Shown: positions 22,561 through 34,169 of the stretch, piece after piece
Layout: each line of letters opens with the position of its first letter
Position numbering within the stretch: position 1 is the first letter of the stretch
Assembly (NCBI GenBank): GCA_015680905.1
Contig: CM027378.1
Coordinates: 58,553,501-58,617,500, forward strand
DNA from: Coptis chinensis
Taxonomy: Eukaryota > Streptophyta > Magnoliopsida > Ranunculales > Ranunculaceae
Direction: 5' to 3'
DNA: 64,000 nt
Made by a program: the position numbers and the translations under genes
The notes under the pieces: model-generated
The model's input: the letters and a program-made list of their open reading frames with translations, nothing else
What the model was told of the DNA's origin: nothing
Database searches by the model: none

Positions 22561-22795
22561 AACTCATCTTGCATCAATAACCTTTTCACAACACCAGCTA
22601 CATTCATCGTAACTGCCGAAGTCTTCCAAACAAGTAAAAACACCACAAGATTCAATCCAAAGCTACTGCAAGCATCGAAGGATCGAATGATCAGTTTACA
22701 CAAAATGGCAAAGAATAAATTCTTCATAAGCATCGAGTACGTATTAACCAACAAACCAAGCAACCTAGCAACCAAAAATACTTACATTTCACAAA
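22561..22795. other. No supported gene
   Basis: Short stretch between local repeats and the transposase C-terminus. A 75-codon minus ORF here has no motif. Confidence 0.35.
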
Positions 22796-25553
22796 TTACG
22801 TCTTATTTTTCTCCGGACAAATTCTCGAGTCATGGTTAGCAATATTTCCACAGTTTCTACACATTCTTCTTGGATTGTTTAGGGTTATCTCTTTGGGGGA
22901 TTTCCGTCTCTCTGCTTTCTTCTTCCTCCCTTTCGTTTGACTTATGTTCGGATTCAAAATCAATATATGAAATAAAGATTTGGAAGTCAAAATCAAATAA
23001 TTTTTTATATCAAATTAAACATTAAAATAAATCAAATAACATTAAACACTAAACCGATATCAAATTAAACATTAATATCACAATCATAACCAGTGAGGTA
23101 TCAATCAAAGGTTCTTCAACTATATCATCTTCATTATCTTCGTTTCTTTCGTTAGAAGTATTATTCAACGTTGAAACATGCTTAGCCATTTCATCCATTT
23201 TTTCTATAAAATATAAATAAGCCTCAACACTATTCCCCGCATCGTAAGCCACTTGAGAAGCAACCTTGATACAATGAGCCACTCTCAACAGTTCATGGTT
23301 TTCATGGCTGGCCACTAATCTAGTATGAAACTCTGCTCTATACGTGTTTGCCTTTTGCATCCACCGCTTCAAAATAAAATGCTTTAGAATCTCTTCGATC
23401 TCGTAACCCAGAAAAAGCTTTAACATGTGACCCCAAAGTAACCCCATAAACTGAAAATGCTTACCTTTACAGTCTCCCTCTAAGGTTCCTCTATTGAAAC
23501 TCACTTTCCAAACGGACTTATTTTGCGGGTCTCTAAATTTCACCATGTAGCTTCCAGTTCCATTGTTGACAATCTCGTCCCCATCAAATTTGTACTTTGC
23601 CTTGTCTAATTGCTCCTTAAATTTATTAAATGCATTAATTGTATAGACCTTCACAACATGCATAAGGAGGAAAACATCGTTAGCCACAATTTATGAACTA
23701 TGCTCAGTGTGGTAATCAACATCTCTTTCATTCCTAGCAATCAAAGCCAAAGATCTCTCATTACCATGTACAAACTCCATCAGCATAGTGCTCGAATTTA
23801 CGAATTGGTCGTAATGAGAATTCATCGATTCACTCCTCTAAGTCGTATGTATGACAACAAAAAAGGTGTCACTAAGATAACAAGGAACCCATTTCTCCCG
23901 CATTGAATATATCTCTGTCAACCAATGATTTTCAGACAACTCATACTTCTCAATGATTGTACACCATCTTCTCTCAAAATTTGCAATCCTATACGAAAAA
24001 GAAATAGTGTTCTCCAACTCAATTACCAATGTCTCAAATTTGGTAAAGGACATCTTCTCTTGGAATTTCTATATAATATGCCAAAGACAATAACGATGAC
24101 GAGTACCAGGAAACACTTTAGTAATAGCTGCGGTCATCGCTCTATCCTGGTCAGTGATGATTGCAGTTGGCGCACGACCACCCATGGCTGCAAGCCAGGC
24201 TTTAAACAGCCATATGAATGTATCTTCTATCTCATCAAGTAACAACATGCAACCAAACTGAATCAACTGCATATGATGATTGACTTCAGTAAAAGGGGCA
24301 AAAGGCATAGAGTATGCATTCGTACGATATATGGTATCAACATCCCCGAAATACTCATATTGCACTCAAGACCTCCCATCATCCCAAAAAACGTTTACTG
24401 CAGTCCCATTCTGATCTAGATCAATAGCTGAGAAGAAATTGGCTACAATGTTGATCCACGCGTCCGGACGCACTATTCATGCGTCTCAGACGTGATCAAT
24501 GCATCTGGACGCTCGATCCATGCGTCCCAGACACATAAACCGATTTTGTCTCTTCTGCTCTATCCTTCTATCCTCTTTTGCGGGCTTTGGTCCAAGCAAC
24601 AAATTCTTTGTCCTTGGGCTTCCAAATAGGCTTTAAAATAGGTCCAAGTCGCATCTTTAATACCTCCAATTCTTTGGCCTTCTCCATGATTGTCCACGGG
24701 CTTCCTATGTGATCCTTAATGCTCCGAATTGCTCAATTTTACCCATTTTTCTCTAATATTCCACAAAACTCACTTTTTCTCCTGTAGAATCATAAAACAT
24801 AACTTACAAACACTATTAGTCCACTAAGATGGCTAAACAAGAGGCATAATCAATGGTTAAATAACACTTTTTGAGCACTTATCAATAGCGTAGTAAAACT
24901 GGGGATCACAGGCATTCTTCTGCATAAAATATTTAAGCACGGTAGTTGCATCACCTTCTTTAGGCATCTTTCTAGTCAAAGCATAATGATGGTTCCAACA
25001 ATCCTTCTTTGTAAACCTAACTTCTTCCCCACTAAAAATAGCTGTAACTTTACCGACAGCTAAACCATTTTCACCAAAAATCTCAGTCAACTTCTTCGCT
25101 ATTTTAAGCATATTTTTATTTGATCTCATGCAATTTCTCTTTGCTGGACTAACCAAACTGTGGCTGTTGTCATTTTCAACGCAGCTTACATATGTCATCG
25201 AGTTTTCTTTTTGTAACACGCATTCTAGCGGGACAACTACACTTGACAGTGCTAGTATTTCTAAAAACACCCACTTATCCCACTTCTCTCTTATTATGGA
25301 TCCCTTCTCGTGAACAAACTATTAAACAACCCCTAGCCAAATCCAGACCGGTTTTCCGATCTGTCGACCGAACACGAGTCTCAAATCCCTTTTGTTGGCC
25401 ATACTATATGCAGTAAGTCTTTGCGTCCTTAACACTACTAAAAACCATACCTACAAACGGAGCAACTAGTCTATCCGGGGATTTATTCGACGAAGACCCA
25501 ACAACTACGTCATTGTCAATACTGATTGTTACATTATCTTCAATTGACTCCAT
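22796..25553 (-). pseudogene. FAR1/FHY3-related MULE transposase, decayed (MULE-2)
   Basis: Start MESIEDN at 25553. The FAR1 region (APFVGMVFSSVKDAKTY, then RFTKKDCWNHHYALTRKM near 24990) is on the right. The transposase core at about 24420-23830 reads 'YFGDV', 'DTIYRTNAYSMPFAPFT', 'APTAIITDQDRAMT', RYCLWHII. The first catalytic Asp is kept, but two or three residues before it are missing compared with relatives. The SWIM-like finger is at 23390-23480 ('FMGLLWGHML', Cys replaced by Trp), and a zinc knuckle at 22800-22870 (CRNCGNIANHDSRIC). Several stops and frameshifts occur, and a solo LTR interrupts it at 24429-24884. Closest relative in the window is MULE-1. Confidence 0.85.
24429..24884. 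mobile_element. Solo LTR, 456 bp, in MULE-2 transposase
   Basis: TG...CA edges (TGAGAAGAAATTGG...GAGCACTTATCA) are flanked by a perfect 5-bp duplication ATAGC (24424-24428 and 24885-24889). The uninterrupted site is visible in MULE-1 at 17790-17800. It contains GC-rich words such as cgcgtccggacgc. No internal domain. The LTR family is not assigned; it inserted after MULE-2 was in place. Confidence 0.8.
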
Positions 25554-25950
25554 TTCTAAATTTTGGGTTTGAGTTCAAATACTAGCTAACAAGTGAAAAG
25601 GAAAAGCTAACAACTAAAATTCAACATGCCATATACAATCAAAATTGATATCGACAAACTGCTTCGCCCATGAAATTTGGATTTTTGGGTTTTGAATTTT
25701 GGGTTTGATTTTGGTTTTTTTGGTGGTTTTGATTTTGTTGATGATTTGTTGTTTGTTAAGTTTGTATGAATTTTCAAAACCCTCGCGATCAGTTTGTTGT
25801 TTGTTGGGAGGAAATTTCGAAACCCAAACCTTTCGTATTCGTATTTTGTGAAGCAAATATTGAAATATCATTTTTTGATATAGATCTGATTAATCTTGAT
25901 CCAACGGCCGATATTGTGATGTCCGAAATTCTGCTGTCTACCTAGCCGAC

Positions 25951-25984
25951 TATCTATCTATATATATATATATATATATATATA
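25951..25984. repeat. (TA)n tract between MULE-2 and next MITE
   Basis: Tatcta and TA repeats directly join the right end of MULE-2 to the left end of the MITE at 25985. Confidence 0.95.
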
Positions 25985-26324
25985 CAGCCCAACTCCTAAA
26001 AGGATCTTTAATAAGGACCAAATCTAAAACAACCCACAACTTCACCTACAAAATGATTTAAAATGAAATCTTTTGTGCATATAATCTGCTAACCATAAAG
26101 AACATCTCTACAAAAATTCAACTCGTTTGATATCCTCTAACTTAGATAAAAATTGTTGTCCACTTTTGAAAAAATATATAACGGTTCAGAAATGTCTAGT
26201 TTCTGCAATCATCTTTTGCCAATGTTAAAAATTGTCAAACTAGTTGAATTTTTGTAGAGATGTTCTTTATGGTTAGTAAATTATATACACAAAATATTAG
26301 GTTTTAAATTATACTACAACAATT

Positions 26325-26770
26325 TTATGTTTTTACATCACCGGAAAAGTGATGTTATAACTATTTCACATTACTTTCAAAAGTGATGTTAATAGCGGTG
26401 ACGTTAAAAGTTTGTGTGTTTTAACATCACTTTTAAATTGATGTCTAGAAGTGATGTTCTAACAATTTAAATCACTTTTGGAAAGATGTCGTAGGGGAAA
26501 ACATAAGACATTACTTCTTAAAGTGATTTCAAAAAGTGATGTTGTAAGTATACAAGTCACTTTTATAGTGACGTAATATTTATCAATTTGACATCACTTT
26601 TAAAAAGTGACGTTAAAGAATGACTATTGACATTACAAAAAAAAAGTGACGTTAGAAAAGGACTATTGACATCGCTTAAAAAGTGACTCATCATTTAAAA
26701 AAGTACATCACTTGAAAAGTGATGTGAAACACTTTTCGAATCACTTTAAAAGTGATGTCATATTGCTCAG
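26325..26770. repeat. Left subterminal repeat array of the CACTA element
   Basis: Many direct and inverted copies of 'aaaagtgatgtt' / 'aacatcactttt' and the variant 'aagtgacgtt'. In CACTA elements such motifs are binding sites for the TNPA-type protein. Confidence 0.85.
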
Positions 26771-27715
26771 AAATTTAAAAAAGATTTTTATATATTTAGC
26801 CTAGTATACCATTTTCTTGCTCATTAATCATCAAATAAAAATGAAATATATACACCACTGTACATCTACATATATCACCTCAACTCATCCCCAATTACAA
26901 ATACATATGACACACTAATATAGTCCTCCATTGCTGATGCTGCGACTCAAATTCTTTGGAAGGAGTTAAATCTTTAGCTGCACTCTAGGAAATATACTTC
27001 TAAGCTTGAGCAACCATGACATGTCATATGATTCTTCCCAACTACGATGATGTCCAGTAACGATTCACAAACACCTTCAAGTAAATCTAATACCTGCAAC
27101 AACTATTAATATCAAGTTTACTCTCCAATTCAATTGGTTTTAGTTCAACCCTAGGGACTAGTTCATGACACACAATGTTCCAATACTTGCATGCTCATAT
27201 ATACAATGCCCATGGTACCAAGTGATTTCTCTTATGCTCAGAACTAGATTGTGTTTCCAAACAAAGTATATTCAAGCAATATACTTGTATATATCAAGCA
27301 TTGGCTCTCCAGTGCGCCAAGAAAAGAACAAATATATTCACTGAATTATAAGTGGTCACAAGGCAAAAACCACCAGTGGTCTAACATATCAGCAAGTAAC
27401 TATGTATATAGGTCACAAACTTAACAAAACCATAAAAGATGTATGAATCCAGAAATACTAATATCACAAAGGCACCAACTGTATCTGTATCCCAGCTGTT
27501 TAAGCAATCAAGCCTAGCCTGCAAGACGGATATACTGCAAACGCCCTTGACAAGTCAAGAGTAACCCGGATGTAAGTGTCCATGTTGCCTAGACAATGAT
27601 AATCAGTACAGTAGTAAGGGTAGACAAAAAATTCAAGAAATGCTCACTTCATGCATCTACTCAAAACAAGCAAATGGGTGATGGGGCAATTCAAGTGAAA
27701 GTAACACTAAAATTA
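26771..27715. other. No recognised gene in CACTA left arm
   Basis: AT-rich. A short minus-strand piece near 27000-27060 and another near 27520-27600 have exon-like composition, but I recognise neither. Confidence 0.3.
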
Positions 27716-27915
27716 ATGGCAAACAAAAAAGCTTACGGATTTAGCTCGCCATCCATGTCCAAATAAAAAATGCACTGGTTCCAGGCCCCTGTAGCCGAAC
27801 ACCATCAATGGTGCAGAAATCTTGCCATGGGCAGTTGCAAGCATCAGCGGATGACCACGGCATAGAATCCTCATAATAGTCCCTTTCCTCGAACACTTCA
27901 AAACGTGTGAAAAAT
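27716..27915 (-). other. Exon-like stretch of unknown origin
   Basis: On the - strand one frame reads 'GTIMRILCRGHPLMLATA' then 'GKISAPLMVFGYRGLEPV' and 'HFLFGHGWRAKS', followed by a gt dinucleotide. The base composition is richer in GC than the neighbourhood. Two other frames are also partly open, so the frame is uncertain. Given the captured exons next door it may be another host piece. Confidence 0.3.
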
Positions 27916-28765
27916 TTAATTTCTTACGTAGCAAAATGATGCAAGAACTGAACATAGGGAAGAAAACATAATGAATAAGCAAAAAGGCCAAGTTGGATAG
28001 CAGTTCCACAGGATGTATTATATATGATAATAGCAAGTAAAATTTAAGAGAAGTTATAATGGCTTATAAAAGTTGATATATAAGTTTAATAGCATCAAGC
28101 ACTTATCACGTTTAAGGTATCAGCAAACATACAGAGAAATCGTTTTTGTGTGTGCATGTGACTGCCATTGTAGTTATACTTGATTAGAAGTTCTGCATAA
28201 TCGAGACTCGTGATCAGTCTGTTCACTCAACAAATCACGAGTCATGCTTTATGGACACTTTGAGGCTATCATATAAATATTCATATGACTCTAGGGCTGT
28301 GCAGTTAAATCACTACTAGTTTGAAGAGCGAGTAGGTGTAATTAGTCGGGGATTAATCGGCATTAATTGGGCAATTTTTCATTACACTGTTTCTTTACAA
28401 ATACTTGTTAATATATTTAACATTGAAATACTAACATAATGGAGCCAATTAAGAACCCAATCAATCTATAAATAATCAAAACACTCAATCACCTAAAATA
28501 AATATGATTAAATAAATGTAGACAAGGACTTGTCTCTTATCGGGGATTAAATTGTTAGTCGGGTCGGCTAAGCAGCGAGTAACAAGTACTCACCAGTTAC
28601 TCGGCGAGTACTCAACAATTTAACTGCCCAACTCTAGGGCAAATATTTCTACTTCAATCAATGGTGACTTGTATAAATAGTGTCAATCTCAAAGAGGAAC
28701 TTTATCGAAGAAGAAAGCTAGGCAGAAGAAAAAATATATCGAGAATGCAAAATAGGAGAGTGGAT
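27916..28765. other. No recognised gene
   Basis: AT-rich spacer. A 10-bp inverted pair (gactcgtgat / atcacgagtc) near 28205-28245 is the only structure noted. Confidence 0.3.
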
Positions 28766-28768
28766 TAC

Positions 28769-29888
28769 CTTCCATTCTTCAAATATTCCAAACCGACGAG
28801 CTATGTGCTCAAAATCTGCTTGGTCTTTTATCTTGGATCGCACATCACCATCAATATTATATGCCTTGAGGGGCGACATCACTTCCATGAAGCAGGTGTT
28901 GCATTTGACACAATGTTGCCAAAGTGCCTTACGTAATTTTTCCGCCAAAAAAGGTATTTATGGATTACAAGAAAATAAGAGTAACACTTTCACTGCGTGC
29001 CATATGTGAAATAATTTACCTCCATCAAATAGCTCAGATCCATTGATTTCCAATCAACCTTTGGAAAGAACAAAAAAATAGAATCAAACAAGTATATATA
29101 AGACTAGTGAAAATAATAAGATAGCAAAAACAAAAATTGCTCACATGACCGTCATTCATCTTAATAGGCTCCAGGTATTGCTTGAAGAACTGCCCCATAC
29201 TAGAACCCTGCAACCCAAAATAAAGTAATTGACTGATTCTGAACTCAAAAGACTTTCTATAAAGTACAACACAAAGGAACAAAAGCCAAATATAGGCATA
29301 ATGAAAACCAGCTGCATTCACACTACTGAAGTAGTCTAACAGAATAATTTCGAGTTGATCAACACAGCTGTATTTCTATAATCAGAGACAAGATTAGTAG
29401 TACGATGCTAGTTGAATATTGATTAGACAAGCTGTATCTTTCTAGAGTCTTCTGGTCAAAAGAGGTTTGCATATTAGAAATTTCCTTGAGAAAATGGGAG
29501 ATTAAACATTTTGGACTTTACTATTTCAGAACCTCAAGAGATCAAGTGTTGGGTCACATGCTAATCTGAATCTGAAGCATCTATTTGAAAGAACCTTGTG
29601 TTCCAAATGATTACAGAGACCAACATATGTCAGGTCTCAAATGAACATGTATTAATGCAGATAATTATGTAAAGTGAAATATCACTAAGTAGTCAGAAAT
29701 AGGTAAAGGAAAAGCATCAACATGGGATAGTCCTTTTCTGATTAGCTTATAAAATGACAGTTCTTTAGATTTGCATATCAAGTAAAGACACATACATGTT
29801 CACCAAAATTGTAAGTCCTGCACACTTTTGGACGCACAAACTGTCGACCTTTGTGGTTCTCTCTTAATCTTAGCCAGTCATCCCAGTA
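28769..29888 (-). pseudogene. Captured N-acetylglucosaminyltransferase I (GnTI/CGL1) exons
   Basis: Four exons with intact-looking GT-AG introns: 29888-29796 (YWDDWLRLRENHKGRQF...CRTYNFGEH), 29207-29145 (GSSMGQFFKQYLEPIKM), 29058-29020 (VDWKSMDLSYLME), and about 28948-28769 (NYVRHFGNIV; then, after a frame change, LKAYNIDGDVR... and DFEHIARRFGIFEEWK). This order matches the C-terminal half of plant GnTI, the Golgi enzyme that starts complex N-glycan synthesis. The N-terminal half (membrane anchor, DXD region) and the last C-terminal residues are absent, and the fragment starts mid-exon without an acceptor. It lies inside the CACTA element, downstream of its transposase genes. Presence of introns means DNA-level capture, not a retrocopy. 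Confidence 0.85.
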
Positions 29889-30190
29889 AGTTTATTTTAC
29901 ACTTATAATTAACTGTGGCTACATATTTTCCTAGATATTAGTATCATGCAAAAAACTATCAAATAATGCACAATGCATGCAGAACATCCAGTACTATGAA
30001 ACATATATAACAAGTTTTTTGTATTCAACGGAGCTGAGGGATTCTTACACCAGTTATTATACAAACAAGCCTGCCTGCAGAAGAAAACACAAAGATGAAA
30101 TTCATTATTTTTAGTATAAAGAACACCTAAAACAAGAAAAAGTTATCTATAAATATTTCCGTGTTTTTCCTCATTGTATTCACTAATCAC

Positions 30191-30312
30191 CTGATCCGGA
30201 AAAATCTTTTTGAAACCAAACTTGTCAGTCCATACTGATTTTGATTCTTCAGCAGATGGGAGCATTATGTTTTTCACATTAAGGAACCCCAGCAGTCTCT
30301 CAACACATGTAA
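30191..30312 (-). pseudogene. Captured exon of a PHD/GNAT-type acetyltransferase-like protein
   Basis: The frame reads CVERLLGFLNVKNIMLPS, then AEESKSVWTDKFGFKKI and FPDQ, followed by a donor-like gtgatt. This resembles the GNAT-domain end of plant PHD-finger proteins of the IDM1 type ('CIERLL.FLNVK.LVLPA.EEA...W...FGF'). Only this exon is recognised. It is on the same strand as the GnTI piece, about 300 bp upstream of it. Confidence 0.6.
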
Positions 30313-31560
30313 ATATTTACAACTAAGGTTCCTAGTTGGGTTGGGTACTTGGGTCATCATACTAACACAACCCCATCTACCGCCGATTACTATTCAGTAA
30401 AACATTCGAGACAAATAGTATATGATAGCAAGTATTTTCTGATAATAAACTCAAAAGAAATGATGTTTGACATCCCAGGTTCCTAACGGGGAAGAGATAA
30501 GGTAACCCTCAACAAGTAAATCCAACATTCATTACCAAAAAAGTCAGACATCAAAGAGGAACATATGCACTGAGAAGCCTTGTTGCAGGTTTGGGTCCTG
30601 AAAAAAAATGAAGTATAGTATTCAGTAGTGATTTCAAGAAAGCTTATTACCTGAGGACCCTACATAGGTGACTAAGTAACAGTCTTTCATGCGTTCTATT
30701 TATTAGAGAAAATCCTAGTCATTTAAAGAATGATCGGACAACTCTCCATGAAATTAATTAGAATGGAAATATACTTGTAAAACCGACAAAAGACAAATAG
30801 AAATTCTAGGAAAGATATTGAAAATTAGTACCCAAGCATCCGAAAGTAGATTCCTAGCTTCAAATCCCTTGATATATATGGACATAATCTGCAAACGCCT
30901 TTAATGCCCAAGGGAAGGTGAAGCTTTAGGAACTAAATTTCCCTACAGACCAAACATAAATTTAGATCTTACTTTGTTAAGTTTTACACGCAATGTGCAA
31001 TAAACATAGTTAGACAACCGACGAGGTACCGAGAGTCCCTATCAAGTTCACCCCAACAATCATCTGATCAAATTAAGTTATTCACCTGACATGATATGTA
31101 CATATATAGATTAAGCTAATATTACAGTAAACCAGTGAATATAGTAACAAAGGAATATAAAAATGTACTTGATTCACTTACATGTTTACGCTGTCCTTGA
31201 ATTCCATTTTCTCTCCTCCTTTATCCGGGCTTAAGACCGGCAATGTAAAAGCTAGACAAGCTAAGCTTTCACACAGGCGGAGTTAAAAACGGTTTCACCT
31301 GCTAGAAACAATTCAGAATAATCGGTTAAGTAAGCAATTATACACAACAACCACAAAATATAACTAAGGAAATAGTAGTTATCTACATCATTCTCTATAG
31401 ATCATCAAGTCACACAAGTAAAGTAAGCAACAAAAGTAGTCGTCTACATCATTCACCATAGATCATCAAGTCATTTCCATAATAAATTAATTCCCTAAAC
31501 ATAAATCTCCAAGGCTTAGGTAGTGTTTTGAAGCATCAAAAGTCAAGCTCTTGAGATTTG
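30313..31560. other. No recognised gene
   Basis: AT-rich spacer between the captured exons and the TNPA-type gene. Short GC-richer pieces near 30850-30960 and 31190-31280 could be exon remnants, but I cannot name them. Confidence 0.3.
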
Positions 31561-31566
31561 TGTACA

Positions 31567-34169
31567 TCACAACTTAAGAATAGAACTTGTTGGCCAAGCC
31601 ACAAAACAAGACACAGCATCTTCTATTGTCTTTAATTCTGTATTCCCCCTGACAGGCAATGCATCTTTCTGAATTGCAACATCAATAGAAACCTTTGAAA
31701 AATCAGGGCCTAGCAGCACATGATGCACTTTAACTGTTGGATTATCAGTGTACCATGAACCTTCTGCGACAACATCGTCTGGAACAAGCCTAAACAATTT
31801 GCACTTCACTACTTTGGATTGAGTGCCTCCCTATACAAAGACACAAAATAATATTAATACTAAGTGTACGAGTATGCAAATAAAGTAAAATAGCTTTCAG
31901 CATTGTATACATACAACTGAATTCATATTTTGTTTGCTTTGCGCTGATAAACTTCGATGGTCACGTTGCGCCGTAGGAGGTGTTTGCAGATTTTGATTGC
32001 TTTGCGCTGATAGACTTTGATAGTCACATTGCGCCGTAGGAGGTGTTTGCAGATTTTGATTGCTTTGCGCTGATAGACTTCGATAGTCACATTGCGCCGT
32101 AGGAGGTGTTTGCAGATTTTGATTGCTTTGCGCTGATAGACTTCGATGTTCATGTTGAGCCGTAGGAGGTGTTTGCAGATTTTGATTACTTTGCGCTGAT
32201 AGACTTCGATGTTCATGTTGAGCCACAAGGGGTGTTCGCATAGGGCAAGCTCGACCATCGAGAGAAAGTTGATGTTTTTTTGGCAAGTCGAGACAAGGTT
32301 GAAAAGAAGACTGGTCTGACTGAAAAGAATTTAGGTATAAGTAAACACAAAGATTAATACATACACGTGCTCATCTTAGAATCTTATAATATATTACAAT
32401 AAAATATTTACCTCTTGATTATTCAACACTTTAGCAAGAGTTTCTTTAACAGCAGACAATTCTTTCAGCACATCAAAATATTGGTGCTCTAGTTCACACA
32501 TCCTCCCACTATACTATTGAGTAGCATATAAAGTTGAAGCAGTAACTCCATATCCCACTCCTCTTAGACGCCCATTAGGATCAGGACCTAAAACTTGTGA
32601 GAGTGCATCATCTTTTCCACAGTCCATACTAGGGCTCATTTCATTTAGCTGGTCCTATAAAATAAGTAGAAAAATAGAGACAAATAATAATAGTAAAACT
32701 TAGCCACAACTATGAGAGAACAATGCAATCTATATTTAATTTTTGTTCTGAATAACGAATGACATACTATCTTTCCTTTCGCCAATTCATTAACCGGTTC
32801 TCCATTTTTCCTTCTATGGCCTATAACCCATACAGTGGATCTTGTAACAGGCACAGCACCATCGCTTTTTATGATTCTACATATATATCATAATTAAATA
32901 GAACATAAGTAAAACTTAATCAAATTTCAGACAAAAGATGTACTATTCAATAAATGTAAATTATTTACCAACTCATCTTCCAATCTACCAAAGCCTTTAC
33001 GACTAGTAGTGTGGGGCATCTTGTGGTTAGCCGTTGCCTTCTTTCCAATTTCCCTTAATTTCTACACAACAAAATAAAATAAAATGATATTATATAAGTC
33101 TCAAAATATATTATACAATGGTTCAATAAAAATTGATACCTTGTATTCATCGGTCGAGGTATATGCGACAAACGCTCTCCAATCAACTAGCATTACATCA
33201 GGTGGGCAGTGTGCAACTCTATCCTCATCATTATCATAGGCATCATAAAATGCACTCCTCAATTTTGTTTTGTATTCACGCCAATCTTTCCCAATCATTT
33301 TAACAGTTTGTTTTTTAGCATACTCTGGGACTACAAATCTTTGCTGTAAAAATTAAATAAAGAAAATCATTACACTTTTTCAATCATAACAAAAGATATA
33401 TGGAATTGAAACAAACAAATTAAAATTATTACCTTTATACAATCCCACATTTTGTCTTTAATGCCTCTAAAACTGCCTTTACTTTCGGGTACTTTATGCC
33501 AAGTACGAATGCTAATAGGAGACCAACAGGTTGACCTTTTATATTGAAGCCGACAGACAACTTCTGACCACGTGGAATAGTTTTCAAGAAGTTTAGTTTT
33601 GTTGGTCCCCTATGTTTTTTTTTCTTAGGATGGTTTAATCCTTCCGATGTATCACCCTCTCCTTCAAAGTCGTCTTCTTTCCAGTCAATTTCTGGTTCAT
33701 TCAATCCTAGTTGTTCCCTTTCCATTTCTGGTAGATCCCTAACCTTTCTCAAGTTGTCCCTTTCCACCTCTTGGTTAACAATTTGTTGTTGGCTTGGCAT
33801 CTTTTCAATTTCCTGAATTTTCTTTCCGCGCGATTTGGTTGAACCTCAAGTAGTTTGTACATAAATCATTATACACTAATAAGTATAATTAAGAACATTA
33901 CATGGGAGACATGGGAAGGAGTTAAATATACACAATGACATAATCATACCGCATGTATGCAGCGTTCATTCTTGTTAGTTGTTGCCAAGTCAAATGCTCT
34001 CTTAAACTTTTGAACCTTAGCTCTTGCACTCTTCTGATACTATATTTTTAATGAAAAAAATAAAATTAGAATACTAAAGAAAACAAATTAGAACAATTAA
34101 ATTGAGATAACTATATATGAATATGAAACAACTTACTGGAGTTAGTTCTATTGCTTTCTTCTTCGTCAT
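31567..34169 (-). pseudogene. TNPA-like / Transposase_24 (Ptta/En/Spm) gene of the CACTA element
   Basis: Multi-exon gene from MTKKKAIELTP at 34169. Its blocks are 'KKHRGPTKLNFLKTIPRG' and 'FNIKGQPVG' (33435-33850), then 'KDWREYKTKLRSAFYDAY' and 'CPPDVMLVDWRAFV' (33100-33350), then 'KATANHKMPHTTSRKG', then RSTVWVIGHRRKNGEPV (32760-32880), a helical block near 32400-32640, a 63-bp coding repeat at 31930-32225, and the C-terminal block CKLFRLVPDDVVAEG...AVSCFVAWP (31567-31809). This is the usual order of the plant En/Spm-type protein family. At least one frameshift is suspected near 33470, where 'KDKMWDCIK' appears in the next frame. The family is thought to bind the subterminal repeats. Confidence 0.8.
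31930..32225 (-). repeat. 63-bp coding minisatellite in the TNPA-like gene
   Basis: About four and a half copies of a 63-bp unit that encodes a 21-residue repeat beginning RSLSAQSNQNLQTPPTAQ, ending HEH, CDY or RDH. It is in frame with the upstream LPKKHQLSLDG block. Overlapping ORFs in the other frame are shadows. Confidence 0.9.

Larger units (their letters stand above)
19784..25950 (-). mobile_element. MULE-2: FAR1-type Mutator-like element with GRF-protein ORF and SDE2 fragment
   Basis: Inverted ends: left CGGGCCAGCTAGGTAGAC, right (reverse complement) GTCGGCTAGGTAGACAGC. Similarity runs more than 130 bp through 'atcggccattggatcaaga' and 'cacaaaatacga'. Both ends abut (TA)n. Inside, a GRF zinc-finger gene and an SDE2-like exon read rightward from the left TIR, and a FAR1-like transposase pseudogene reads leftward from the right TIR. 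A solo LTR lies in the transposase. About 6.17 kb; a close relative of MULE-1. Confidence 0.85.

Noticed and set aside
24429-24884. Insertion first read as an element with a 9-bp duplication (atcaatagc)
   Set aside because: TG...CA edges with a 5-bp ATAGC duplication fit a solo LTR better; the longer match includes LTR end bases.
28200-28250. 10-bp inverted repeat gactcgtgat/atcacgagtc
   Set aside because: Isolated hairpin with no T-run, no nearby gene end and no second copy seen; no function inferred.
31923-32258. Second minus ORF over the 63-bp repeat
   Set aside because: The alternate frame is not continuous with the TNPA-like blocks on either side.
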